NCBI RefSeq assembly: GCF_900172275.1
Contig: NZ_FWFT01000001.1
Span: 744,001 to 808,000 of the forward strand
Origin: Pseudooctadecabacter jejudonensis
Lineage (GTDB): Bacteria > Pseudomonadota > Alphaproteobacteria > Rhodobacterales > Rhodobacteraceae
Reading direction: 5' to 3'
Length of the DNA stretch: 64,000 bases
Shown: positions 52,111 through 59,867 of the stretch, one piece after another
Layout: every line of letters starts with the position of its first letter
Numbering within the stretch: position 1 is the first letter of the stretch
The notes under the pieces: model-generated
Told to the model about the DNA's origin: nothing
Database searches by the model: none
What the model saw: the letters and a program-made list of their open reading frames with translations, nothing else
Translations under genes and position numbers: made by a program

Positions 52111-52899
52111 ATGAGACAGCTGTTGGTGTGTTTATGGATGGGTCTGCAGGCCCCTGTTGCCCAAGCCTGCACCGGCCAGGACGCTTGTGAGTTGGGGGAG
52201 CGCAGCTATCATTTGCGCGTTCCGGACAGTTGGGACGGGGCCAGCCCCCTGCCCGTTTTGTTGCATTTTCACGGGTGGGGCCGCGCGGGTGGATTGATTG
52301 TGCGCCATGACCGGATTGCCACGGGCAAGGTGGCGGAGGATGTGCTGCTGGTGGCCCCGACAGGGCTCGGCGGATCGTGGGATTTTCGGCGGGTTGGATC
52401 GCGTGACAGTGCCTTTGCACGCGCGGTGTTGGAGGATGTGGCCGCGCGGTATCCGGTGCTGGCCGATGCGATCTTTGTGTCAGGGTATTCGTACGGGGCC
52501 TATATGGCGTGGCGATTTGTCTGCGACGATGGCGCAGATATTGCGGGTTTGCTGGCTGTGGCAGGCAGTTTTGCAGACACAGCCCCGTGTGAGGCCGCGC
52601 CGCGTGAAGTGCGCCAGGTTTACGGGTTGTCGGATCAGGTGTTGGATTTTCCTTACGGCCCCGCGGGCGAGACAGACACCCCCGTGGCCCTTTGGCGAGA
52701 CCGGTTTGACTGTAACGAAGCGAACGAAAACCCCACACCGACCGAATGGAACGCGCGGTCGTTTTTGACCTTTGAGCGTCAGATATGGACCTGCGCAGGC
52801 GGACGGATTGTGCTCGACCTTCACCCCGGCGGGCATTTCATCCCCCACGACTGGATCCCCATTCAGGTGGATGAGATTTTACAAGACCAGCGGCCCTAG
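52111..52899 (+). CDS. Secreted esterase of the polyhydroxybutyrate depolymerase (LpqC) family
   Basis: A 262-residue alpha/beta hydrolase with a Sec signal (MRQLLVCLWMGLQAPVAQA). Motifs are YHLRVPDSWDGASPLPVLLH followed by FHGWG, the nucleophile GYSYGAYMA (GxSxG), YGLSDQVLDFP and the catalytic His in HPGGHFIPHDW. The family includes extracellular PHB and feruloyl/acetylxylan esterases, so the polymer is uncertain. I chose ATG 52111, right at the signal peptide. Codon use and neighbours suggest a monocistronic gene. Confidence 0.88.
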   Translation: MRQLLVCLWMGLQAPVAQACTGQDACELGERSYHLRVPDSWDGASPLPVLLHFHGWGRAGGLIVRHDRIATGKVAEDVLLVAPTGLGGSWDFRRVGSRDSAFARAVLEDVAARYPVLADAIFVSGYSYGAYMAWRFVCDDGADIAGLLAVAGSFADTAPCEAAPREVRQVYGLSDQVLDFPYGPAGETDTPVALWRDRFDCNEANENPTPTEWNARSFLTFERQIWTCAGGRIVLDLHPGGHFIPHDWIPIQVDEILQDQRP

Positions 52900-53047
52900 G
52901 AACATGTGTCCCAATCGCACCCTTTGCGTGGGTTGCGTGTTCGCACATGGGGCCAATCTTGCGAGAAATGGTCTTGCCCCTGTCCATCACATTGAGGTTA
53001 TGGCCCGTCCTCGGTACAGTCTGGACCAATTCAACCAAGGATAGACC
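52900..53047 (+). promoter_or_regulatory. metY leader
   Basis: A 148-bp leader with a possible hairpin, ACA-(T)-GGGGC (52946-52954) with GCCCC-TGT (52976-52983), and AAGGA 9 bp before the metY ATG. No SAM riboswitch pattern is evident. The function of the hairpin is unknown. Confidence 0.35.
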
Positions 53048-54340
53048 ATGACCGACACACCCACCTATGGCTTTGACACCCTGCAAATCCACGCAGGCGC
53101 CCGCCCCGATCCTGCCACCGGCGCACGCAATACACCCATTTACCAATCCACCGCTTACGTGTTTCGCGATGCCGACCACGCAGCCGCTCTCTTCAACCTG
53201 CAAGAAGTCGGCTACATCTATTCCCGCCTGACCAACCCCACCGTGGCCGTTTTGCAAGAACGCATCGCCACGCTTGAGGGGGGTGCGGGCGCTGTCTGCT
53301 GCTCCTCGGGTCATGCGGCCCAGATCATGGCGCTGTTCCCGATCATGTCACCCGGCAAGAACGTCGTGGTCTCCAACCGCCTTTATGGCGGCACGATCAC
53401 CCAGTTCAGCCAGACCATCAAACGGTTCGGCTGGGAGGCAAAGTTCGTCGACATGGACGATCTGGATGCGGTCAAAGCCGCCATCGACGACAACACCCGT
53501 GCGGTGTTCGGGGAGGCGATCGCCAACCCCGGCGGCTACATCATGGACGTGCGCGCCATTGCGGATATCGCGGATGCGGCTGGCCTGCCGCTGATCATCG
53601 ACAACACCACCGCCACGCCGTACCTGTGCCGCCCCATCGAACATGGCGCCACCTTGGTCGTGCATTCCACCACCAAATACCTGACTGGCAACGGCTCCGT
53701 CACGGGGGGCTGCGTCGTGGACAGTGGCAAGTTTGACTGGACCGCATCCGATAAATTCCCGTCGCTGAGTGAGCCGGAACAGGCCTACCATGGCCTCAAG
53801 TTTGCGGAAACCTTTGGCCCGCTGGCCTACACGTTCCACGGCATTGCCATTGGTCTGCGCGATCTTGGCATGACGATGAACCCGCAGGCGGCCCACTATA
53901 CGTTGATGGGCATCGAAACCCTGTCGTTGCGCATGGACCGTCATGTGGAGAACGCCACCAAGATCGCCAAGTGGCTGGAGGCCGACGACCGGATTGAGTA
54001 CGTCACCTACGCGGGCCTCGAAAGCTCGCCTTATTTTGAGCGTATCAAAGACGTCTGCCCCCGCGGTGCGTCCTCGCTGTTCACCTTTGCCGTCAAGGGC
54101 GGATACGACGCCTGTATCAAACTGGTCGACGCGCTGGAAATTTTCAGCCACGTGGCCAACCTGGGCGATGCGCGGTCGTTGATCATCCATTCGGCGTCCA
54201 CCACCCACCGTCAGCTGACCGCAGAACAGCAAGAAGCTGCGGGCGCAGGCCCCGGCGTGGTGCGCGTGTCCATCGGATTGGAGGACGCGGATGATCTGAT
54301 TGCAGATCTCGATCAGGCCTTGTCCAAGGCCGTGTCGTAA
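53048..54340 (+). CDS. metY: O-acetylhomoserine aminocarboxypropyltransferase (MetY)
   Basis: A 430-residue PLP enzyme that makes homocysteine (or methionine) from O-acetylhomoserine and sulfide. Motifs are IYQSTAYVFRDADHAAALF, YSRLTNPTVAVLQERIATLE, SSGHAAQIMALF, GGTITQFSQTIKRFGW, the PLP lysine in VVHSTTKYLTGNGSVTGG, and the C-terminal IHSASTTHRQL. Length (430) matches MetY better than MetZ or cystathionine enzymes, but the acyl group (acetyl or succinyl) is not certain from sequence. AAGGATAGACC precedes the ATG. Confidence 0.94.
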   Translation: MTDTPTYGFDTLQIHAGARPDPATGARNTPIYQSTAYVFRDADHAAALFNLQEVGYIYSRLTNPTVAVLQERIATLEGGAGAVCCSSGHAAQIMALFPIMSPGKNVVVSNRLYGGTITQFSQTIKRFGWEAKFVDMDDLDAVKAAIDDNTRAVFGEAIANPGGYIMDVRAIADIADAAGLPLIIDNTTATPYLCRPIEHGATLVVHSTTKYLTGNGSVTGGCVVDSGKFDWTASDKFPSLSEPEQAYHGLKFAETFGPLAYTFHGIAIGLRDLGMTMNPQAAHYTLMGIETLSLRMDRHVENATKIAKWLEADDRIEYVTYAGLESSPYFERIKDVCPRGASSLFTFAVKGGYDACIKLVDALEIFSHVANLGDARSLIIHSASTTHRQLTAEQQEAAGAGPGVVRVSIGLEDADDLIADLDQALSKAVS

Positions 54341-54397
54341 GTCAAACGACAAAACGCAGACTGCGGTCCACGCACCTGCGGGATCGTCCTTGATCAC

Positions 54398-54429
54398 AAA
54401 AGCCCCCCGCACCCTTGGGCGCGGGGGGC
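54398..54429 (-). terminator. Intrinsic terminator after the YjhQ-like gene
   Basis: GCCCCCCGC (54402-54410) and GCGGGGGGC (54421-54429) form a 9-bp stem with 10-nt loop. On the minus strand it is followed by TTTT (54398-54401). It lies 9 bp beyond the gene's stop and may also end metY from the other side. Confidence 0.85.
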
Positions 54430-54437
54430 GAACGTTT

Positions 54438-54902
54438 CTACAGCGCTTTGCGAAAGATCACCTTGTCGTCGCCATGCGCCCAAAAATCGCGAATGCGGGC
54501 CTCTTCTTCATAGCCATTCTGGGCATAGAACTGACGCGTCAAGGCGAAGTCATCGGTGCCAGAGGTGTCCACGATCAGGATGCGCTGCCCCTTGTTCTTG
54601 AGGTGTTGCTCGGCGGTTTTGACAAGCGCCGCCCCGAGCCGCTTGCCTTGCATGTCCGGACGGACAGCCAGAGCAAGCATGTTCCACGTGCCCTCGGCCA
54701 ATTCTTCTGGAACCGTGTAGCACAGACCGACCGCCTCGCCGCCCTTGTGGCAGGTCAGCCAGAAGGCTTCCGTGTCACCTGACAAAAATGGTGCCAACAT
54801 GTCTGGCAGCATCTCGCTTGGGAAAAGCTCGGTCCCATCCAACACGGCCTGTAGCCCCGCAATGTCGTCAGTTGATGTGGGTCTGATAATTGGGTTTGTC
54901 AT
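54438..54902 (-). CDS. GNAT protein, likely YjhQ-type antitoxin
   Basis: A 154-residue acetyltransferase-fold protein: IIRPTSTDDIAGLQAVLDGT, LAVRPDMQGKRLGAALVKTA (acetyl-CoA loop), ILIVDTSGTDDFALTRQFYA and QNGYEEEARIRDF. It is encoded directly after a YjhX-type protein, with its start inside the yjhX reading frame. In E. coli YjhQ is a GNAT protein acting as antitoxin of YjhX. I used ATG 54902 with GGACATCAAG about 10 bp upstream; an ATG at 54929 is possible. Whether it has acetylation activity cannot be told. Confidence 0.82.
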   Translation of the reverse strand: MTNPIIRPTSTDDIAGLQAVLDGTELFPSEMLPDMLAPFLSGDTEAFWLTCHKGGEAVGLCYTVPEELAEGTWNMLALAVRPDMQGKRLGAALVKTAEQHLKNKGQRILIVDTSGTDDFALTRQFYAQNGYEEEARIRDFWAHGDDKVIFRKAL

Positions 54903-55173
54903 TTTCTTGATGTCCTTTTCGGGTGTCATACTGAGGGATCACGGACCAACTGCCGAGGTTTGTGGCGCGGTCAGGTCGTCCGTTTTCTGATGTGATGAAC
55001 CGCCGTGTCTTCAGGCGTTCGGTAAGCTTCAGTAGGCAATCAGCCAGAACTTGGCCGTCGCCCGCAAAGCTTGCGACACTGCGCACTTTGCCGTTCGTCA
55101 TGCGCTCAAAATGGATGGATCCACCTTGCGCCAGAACGTGCAAAACACGTCGCTCGTCTCTTGAGATGTTCAA
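54868..55173 (-). CDS. YjhX (TopAI) family toxin homologue
   Basis: A 101-residue protein of the UPF0386/YjhX family: LNISRDERRVLHVLAQGGSI, HFERMTNGKVRSVASF, GQVLADCLLKLTERLKTRRF, ITSENGRPDRATNLG. E. coli YjhX (TopAI) is a toxin reported to inhibit DNA topoisomerase I and is neutralised by the GNAT protein YjhQ. Homologues start at NISRDE, so I used TTG at 55171-55173; an ATG at 55218 would add 15 residues. The C-terminal 28 residues extend past the family's usual ending and overlap the GNAT start. Confidence 0.82.
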   Translation of the reverse strand: MNISRDERRVLHVLAQGGSIHFERMTNGKVRSVASFAGDGQVLADCLLKLTERLKTRRFITSENGRPDRATNLGSWSVIPQYDTRKGHQENDKPNYQTHIN

Positions 55174-55393
55174 TGGTTTGTCTCTTGATTTTATGTCACG
55201 CAAAAAGGCCTCCGGCATCTCGCGCGGAAGTCTCTTGGTTCAATCTGGTCCAATCGGGCGGACCTTAGCGGCGGGCCGCAATCGTAAACATAAAATCTCC
55301 ATCGCTCTGCATCCTTGCAGGGCATAGCAACAGCTTATTGCAGACAGCGCCTGTCGGCAAGTCGACGTGACGCCCAACCGTCAAGGCGTCCGC

Positions 55394-56113
55394 CTAATCG
55401 TCCATCCCAAACACCATGTTGATGCTGGCCGACACCTCAATCTCACCCGCAGCGACGGGCACATCGAAGGACGGGGCTGAGGCCATGGCCTCCATCATCA
55501 CCGGCTCCGCACGCAAGGCGCGGTACTGTGGCGCGCCCTGTTCGGCGATCTGCAAAACGTCTCCCACAGCCACGCCCGAGGCTTCGGCATAAAGGGCTGC
55601 ACGCGCAAGGGCGTCGGCCACGGCACGACGGCGGGCCTCATCCATGGCTGCGGACGGGTCTTGCAATCCAAAGCTCACCCCATCCAGCCGGTTGGCGCCG
55701 TCGCCCACAAGTGCCGCCAACAGCCCGCCCAGGTCATCCAAATCGCGCACCTGCACCACGACCGTGTTGGTCGCGTGATAGCCCACAATCTGCTGGCCGC
55801 TGCTGATGACACTGTTGGAATAGCGCGGACGCAATTGCACAGCACCTGATTGTACGTCTGCCGCCGCGACGCCCTCGGCATCCAGCCGCCCCAAAATCGC
55901 CAAGGTGGCCGCACTTGCCGCATCAAGCGCCTGCGCGGCCGCCTCCCCTTCGGTTTGTACACCCAACCGGATGGTCGCCATATCAGGGGGCAAGGACACC
56001 TCGCCCATGCCCGTGACAGAAATCGTGCGCGCGGCCTCATCTGCTTTGGCAGACACACCCGCCAAAACCAAAGTCGCAACAACACACATCAGGGCAACAA
56101 AAGACCGCATCAT
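55394..56113 (-). CDS. SIMPL domain (DUF541) periplasmic protein
   Basis: A 239-residue protein with a Sec signal (MMRSFVALMCVVATLVLAGV-SAKA) and a SIMPL domain: TISVTGMGEVSLPPDMATIR, GVQTEGEAAAQALDAASAAT, VQSGAVQLRPRYSNS, GYHATNTVVVQVRDLDDLGG and the C-terminal EIEVSASINMVF. SIMPL proteins of enteric bacteria affect oxidative stress tolerance, but the function is unknown here. GAGGATTTT precedes both ATGs (56113 and 56110). It diverges from the large fusion gene. Confidence 0.9.
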   Translation of the reverse strand: MMRSFVALMCVVATLVLAGVSAKADEAARTISVTGMGEVSLPPDMATIRLGVQTEGEAAAQALDAASAATLAILGRLDAEGVAAADVQSGAVQLRPRYSNSVISSGQQIVGYHATNTVVVQVRDLDDLGGLLAALVGDGANRLDGVSFGLQDPSAAMDEARRRAVADALARAALYAEASGVAVGDVLQIAEQGAPQYRALRAEPVMMEAMASAPSFDVPVAAGEIEVSASINMVFGMDD

Positions 56114-56281
56114 AAAATCCTCACATAATCGAATGCTCTTAGTATGACGTTAAAGCAGCCCCGATCCTTGGGGGAATTCTCAAAAAATCTCCCGCTTGGT
56201 TTGGGCGAAACCATGCCTTACAAAGCGCCCCAACTGGAATGGGGAGTTTGCAGCCCCGCGCGGGGATGCTAAATCACGGCC

Positions 56282-59200
56282 ATGACACCAAATTTTGCCC
56301 TTTCGCTCTCTTTCGATGGCCTGCGCCTGATGCACCGTGTGGACGGGGGCTGGCTCTTGGTGGGTCAAGTGGCGTTGGACGATCCGGACATGGCGGGGGC
56401 GCTGGCGCGGCTGCGCACGGCGGCCCAAACGCTTGATCCTGCGCCGATGGCCACAAAACTGCTGATTCCCAACGATCAGATCAAATACATCGCCCTCGAC
56501 ACCACCCGCGCAGACGAAGACGACGTGCGCGCCGCCCTCGAAGGGGCCACGCCCTACGCCGTGGATGAACTGGTGTATGATTTCGCGAAGGGCGGCGGGC
56601 GCACCTACATCGCCGCCGTCGCACGGGAAACCTTGGACGAGGCACAAGCCTTCGCCAGCGAACACGACTTCAATCCGGTCAGTTTTGCGGCTGTCCCCGA
56701 ACCGTTTACCTATGTGGGTGAGGCGTTTTTGGGGCCGGTGGGCGACCATCCCGCCGAACGAGACAGCGATGCCGTCGTGGTGATTGGTGAGGCAGACGTC
56801 ACCCTCCCCGATGCGCCGCTCCCGACCCAAGAAACCGCCACAGCGCCAGATACGATGCCTGCTCCGATGCCTGAGGTCGAGGCCGAGGCGGGCGCACACG
56901 CTGAGGCAGAAGCGCAAGCCGCGCCCGCCGAACCTGCACCCCCAGCTGAACCGGACACCACCGATCCGACGGACGCCAACCCTGCGCCGGAAGCAGAAGC
57001 TCAGCCGGAAGCAGAGGCGCAGCTCGAAGCAGAGGCGCAGCCCGAAGCAGAGGCGCAGCCCGAAGCAGAGGCGCATCCGGAAGCAGAGGCGCAGCCCGAA
57101 GACACCGCACCATCCACTGAAGACGCTGCGCCTGATCCAGCCCCAGCGCCCCTTGATCAAGCAGACGACACTGCCACTGCAGTGGCCCCGCCCCCTGCTG
57201 ATCCATCGCCGGACAGATCCCCGCAAGAGGCCGATCCCGCAGAGGCCCCGATCGTCCCCACACCTGCGGACAGTGAGGCGCCCGAAACTGCGGCAAATGA
57301 TGACGCCACCCCGACCGAGGGCCAAACGCCCCCCCCTGCGGGACCAAGCACTGAGGCATCCTCTGCCCCCGCGCCTGAGGCCGACACCCCCCCGATGTTT
57401 GCGTCCCTTCGGGCGGATCGGTCTGACGGTCTCCCCCCCGCGCCAGCGCCAACCACCCCAGAACCATCAGCCGTCGAACCACTAGCCACAAACACCCGCA
57501 CAGAGCCGACCTTGGCCCGCCCGACGGGGGCCACCCTCGCCGTGCCCACAGGCCAAGGCACCGACCCGATGCCACCTGTTGCGGCCCCCCCTCGTGACGA
57601 TATCGCAGCCCCACCCGTTGCAGCGCCCGATCCACAGGTCCCTGGCGGGGCTGTCGATGCCGCACCCGCCATCACCGGTGAGGCCGCAGCAACCGTGACA
57701 CCAGACGTGACCGCCGCCACCCTGCGTGCGGACGCCGACGCTCAAGTGCCCGCTGAAACAGACAGCAAAAGCACAGGTGCCGCAGCCCTTGGCGCAGCCA
57801 CGGCAGTCGGCGGCGCGGTCACCGGCGCGGTGGGCGGCATGTTTGCCAGCCGCCGCATGGCCCGCGCGGATCGTCAAGCCAAAGAGGCCGAGGCCGCAGC
57901 AGCGGCCGCAAAACCGGATGAAAAATCTCGGCTGACGGTCTTTGGCGCGCGCAAGAAAACGCCTCCGAAGAAAAAGGTGGTGGGCGGCAAACCGCGCTTC
58001 CTCGGCCTGATCCTGACGGCGATCTTGTTGCTGTTGCTTCTGGCGGTGGCCGCCTTTGCAGCACTGTCCAACGAAACCGTGGCCCGCTGGCTGGGCCTTG
58101 GCGGGGCCGACACGCAAATCGCCGCCACCGACGACACCGCCCCGGTTGACGACACCGCAACGCCAGAAGCGGTAGTCCAGCCCGACGTCACAGAGCCCGA
58201 GGTCGCCGCAACAGACACGCCCGCCCCGCCAGCCGCCCCTGCGACGGGCCGCATCCTCACGCCCGAAGAAGCCCAGCGGATTTATGCAGCCACCGGCGTG
58301 TGGCAACGCGCCCCGCGCATCGGCCAAACCCCGCGCACCACAACTCTCGCCACCCTTGATCTGGCAGTGTCGCCTCGCCCCGTGCCCCGCGTGCCCGCCA
58401 GTCCCTTGGCCGACGCCAACAGCGTGGCGGGCGACGCGGTCATTGCCACGCCGGTCGATCCCCCGCCGCCCTCCGCCACGTTCAATTTCGGCGCCGATGG
58501 CCTTGTCGTCGCCACCCCTGAGGGCAGCGTCACACCGGACGGCATTTTGGTGATCGCGGGCACACCACCGCTCAATCCGCCCACGCGGCCCGGGACTGTC
58601 GCGCCTGAAATCACACCGCAAGATCAGCTCGCCGCCGTGGTGCCTGACACAGCCGCCCCCCTCTCTGACGCCCCTGATGGCGTCATTGTCATTTCTGGCA
58701 GCCCCGCGATCACACCGCCCATCCGGCCCGGCACAGCGGCCCCGGCGCCCACCCCGACGACGCAGGCCCTGGCCGAGGGCACAGCGCCCTTGGTGGCCAC
58801 CGACGGGCTTGTTGTTCTGGCGGGCGCGCCGCCCGTCCTGCCCCCCGTCCGGCCGGGCACCGTCGCCCCCGTGGTGACACCCCCCGTCACGCCACTCGTC
58901 ACGCCACCCGCAGCCGAACCTGCACCAACCGCACCCGCCGAAACAGTTGAATCCGCACCGGATCAACCCGAAGGCCTGAACGTGATCGCAGGCTCACCGC
59001 CTGTCTTGCCGCCCGTTCGCCCCGGCACCGTGGCCCCGCAAGAGGACGCCAGCGCCCCCGATTTGACCACCGATGCGACCACAGCGCTTGCCACATCAAC
59101 CGCGCAAACGCCGACCCCTGACACCCTGCGCCCGGCCCCGCGCCCCAACGCCATTGTCGAGGCCGCCGTGGCCCGCGCCAACACCCCCGTGCTGGGCACG

Positions 59201-59791
59201 CTGACCTTTGCACAGGCCGCAGCCTTCCGCCCGCAAACGCGGCCCGCAGGCCTTGCCCCCGCGCCTGATACAGGGCCTGATACCGAACCTGAACCAGACC
59301 CAACTCCCGCCGCCGCCGACCCCACTGGGCTGCAACTGGCGCCAGAAATTGCCGCCGCCGTACAGGCCGCCGCGAACCGGCCCAACCCTATTGTAAACCC
59401 GACGCGTCAGGCCATTGCCGTCTCTGAACGCCCCGACAGCCGCCCACGCAACATGGCGCGCATCGTTGAACGCGCGCAGGCCGCACAGGCCCGTGCCGCC
59501 CAACAGGTCGCCGCCGTGGCCCCGCGCACCGTGCAACCCAGCGGGCCGACAGGCAGCGCCGTTGCCCAGAACGCCACGTTGGACAACGCGATCAACCTGC
59601 GGGATCTCAACCTCATCGGCATCTATGGCGGCTCCGGCGACAGGCGGGCCCTCGTGCGGCTGGCCAATGGCCGCTATCAGCGTGTCACGGTTGGCGACCG
59701 TCTGGATGGGGGCCGTGTGACCGCCATCAGCGCCGGCGCTCTCAGCTACACCAAACGCGGCCGTGCCATCACCCTTGAGGTCCCGGGCTAA
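56282..59791 (+). CDS. Large membrane protein: PilM/GspL-like N-domain, acidic repeats, TM helix, GspC/PilP-like C-domain
   Basis: An 1169-residue protein I do not find in any named family as a whole. Residues 1-150 (LSLSFDGLRLMHRVDGGWLL, LLIPNDQIKYIALDTT, EGATPYAVDELVYDFAK) recall the actin-like domain of PilM/GspL. Residues about 190-560 are Pro/Ala/Glu-rich, with EAEAQP repeats, predicted cytoplasmic. One helix at about 575-597 (FLGLILTAILLLLLLAVAAF) follows a basic stretch. The periplasmic part holds four copies of an RPGTVAP-containing repeat (about 750-920). Residues about 1105-1169 (NLRDLNLIGIYGGSGDRRAL, RYQRVTVGDRLDGGRVTAIS) resemble the GspC/PilP homology-region domain. The type IV pilus or type II secretion link is inference. 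Automatic pipelines often misname such proteins IF-2. Confidence 0.8.
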   Translation: MTPNFALSLSFDGLRLMHRVDGGWLLVGQVALDDPDMAGALARLRTAAQTLDPAPMATKLLIPNDQIKYIALDTTRADEDDVRAALEGATPYAVDELVYDFAKGGGRTYIAAVARETLDEAQAFASEHDFNPVSFAAVPEPFTYVGEAFLGPVGDHPAERDSDAVVVIGEADVTLPDAPLPTQETATAPDTMPAPMPEVEAEAGAHAEAEAQAAPAEPAPPAEPDTTDPTDANPAPEAEAQPEAEAQLEAEAQPEAEAQPEAEAHPEAEAQPEDTAPSTEDAAPDPAPAPLDQADDTATAVAPPPADPSPDRSPQEADPAEAPIVPTPADSEAPETAANDDATPTEGQTPPPAGPSTEASSAPAPEADTPPMFASLRADRSDGLPPAPAPTTPEPSAVEPLATNTRTEPTLARPTGATLAVPTGQGTDPMPPVAAPPRDDIAAPPVAAPDPQVPGGAVDAAPAITGEAAATVTPDVTAATLRADADAQVPAETDSKSTGAAALGAATAVGGAVTGAVGGMFASRRMARADRQAKEAEAAAAAAKPDEKSRLTVFGARKKTPPKKKVVGGKPRFLGLILTAILLLLLLAVAAFAALSNETVARWLGLGGADTQIAATDDTAPVDDTATPEAVVQPDVTEPEVAATDTPAPPAAPATGRILTPEEAQRIYAATGVWQRAPRIGQTPRTTTLATLDLAVSPRPVPRVPASPLADANSVAGDAVIATPVDPPPPSATFNFGADGLVVATPEGSVTPDGILVIAGTPPLNPPTRPGTVAPEITPQDQLAAVVPDTAAPLSDAPDGVIVISGSPAITPPIRPGTAAPAPTPTTQALAEGTAPLVATDGLVVLAGAPPVLPPVRPGTVAPVVTPPVTPLVTPPAAEPAPTAPAETVESAPDQPEGLNVIAGSPPVLPPVRPGTVAPQEDASAPDLTTDATTALATSTAQTPTPDTLRPAPRPNAIVEAAVARANTPVLGTLTFAQAAAFRPQTRPAGLAPAPDTGPDTEPEPDPTPAAADPTGLQLAPEIAAAVQAAANRPNPIVNPTRQAIAVSERPDSRPRNMARIVERAQAAQARAAQQVAAVAPRTVQPSGPTGSAVAQNATLDNAINLRDLNLIGIYGGSGDRRALVRLANGRYQRVTVGDRLDGGRVTAISAGALSYTKRGRAITLEVPG
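56990..57097 (+). repeat. 18-bp coding repeat, six copies (EAEAQP)
   Basis: Six tandem 18-bp units (GAAGCAGAGGCGCAGCCC and close variants) code for (EAEAQP)n in the large fusion gene. The units are nearly identical, unlike the degenerate flanking region, so recent expansion is likely. Confidence 0.9.
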
Positions 59792-59867
59792 GCCGCAGGC
59801 GCATCTGCGGCCTGCACACCCCCCCCTGCCTCTTGCCAACCGCGCGGCACTGGCCGATAGCTAGGGC

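Noticed and set aside
52900-53047. SAM-II or SAM-type riboswitch upstream of metY
   Set aside because: Neither the SAM-II pseudoknot motifs nor other SAM riboswitch conserved blocks could be read here; only a simple hairpin is present.
56180-57325. Gene on the minus strand opposite the EAEAQP repeat
   Set aside because: Its Leu/Arg/Cys-rich repeats mirror the coding repeats of the plus-strand gene; no start signal.
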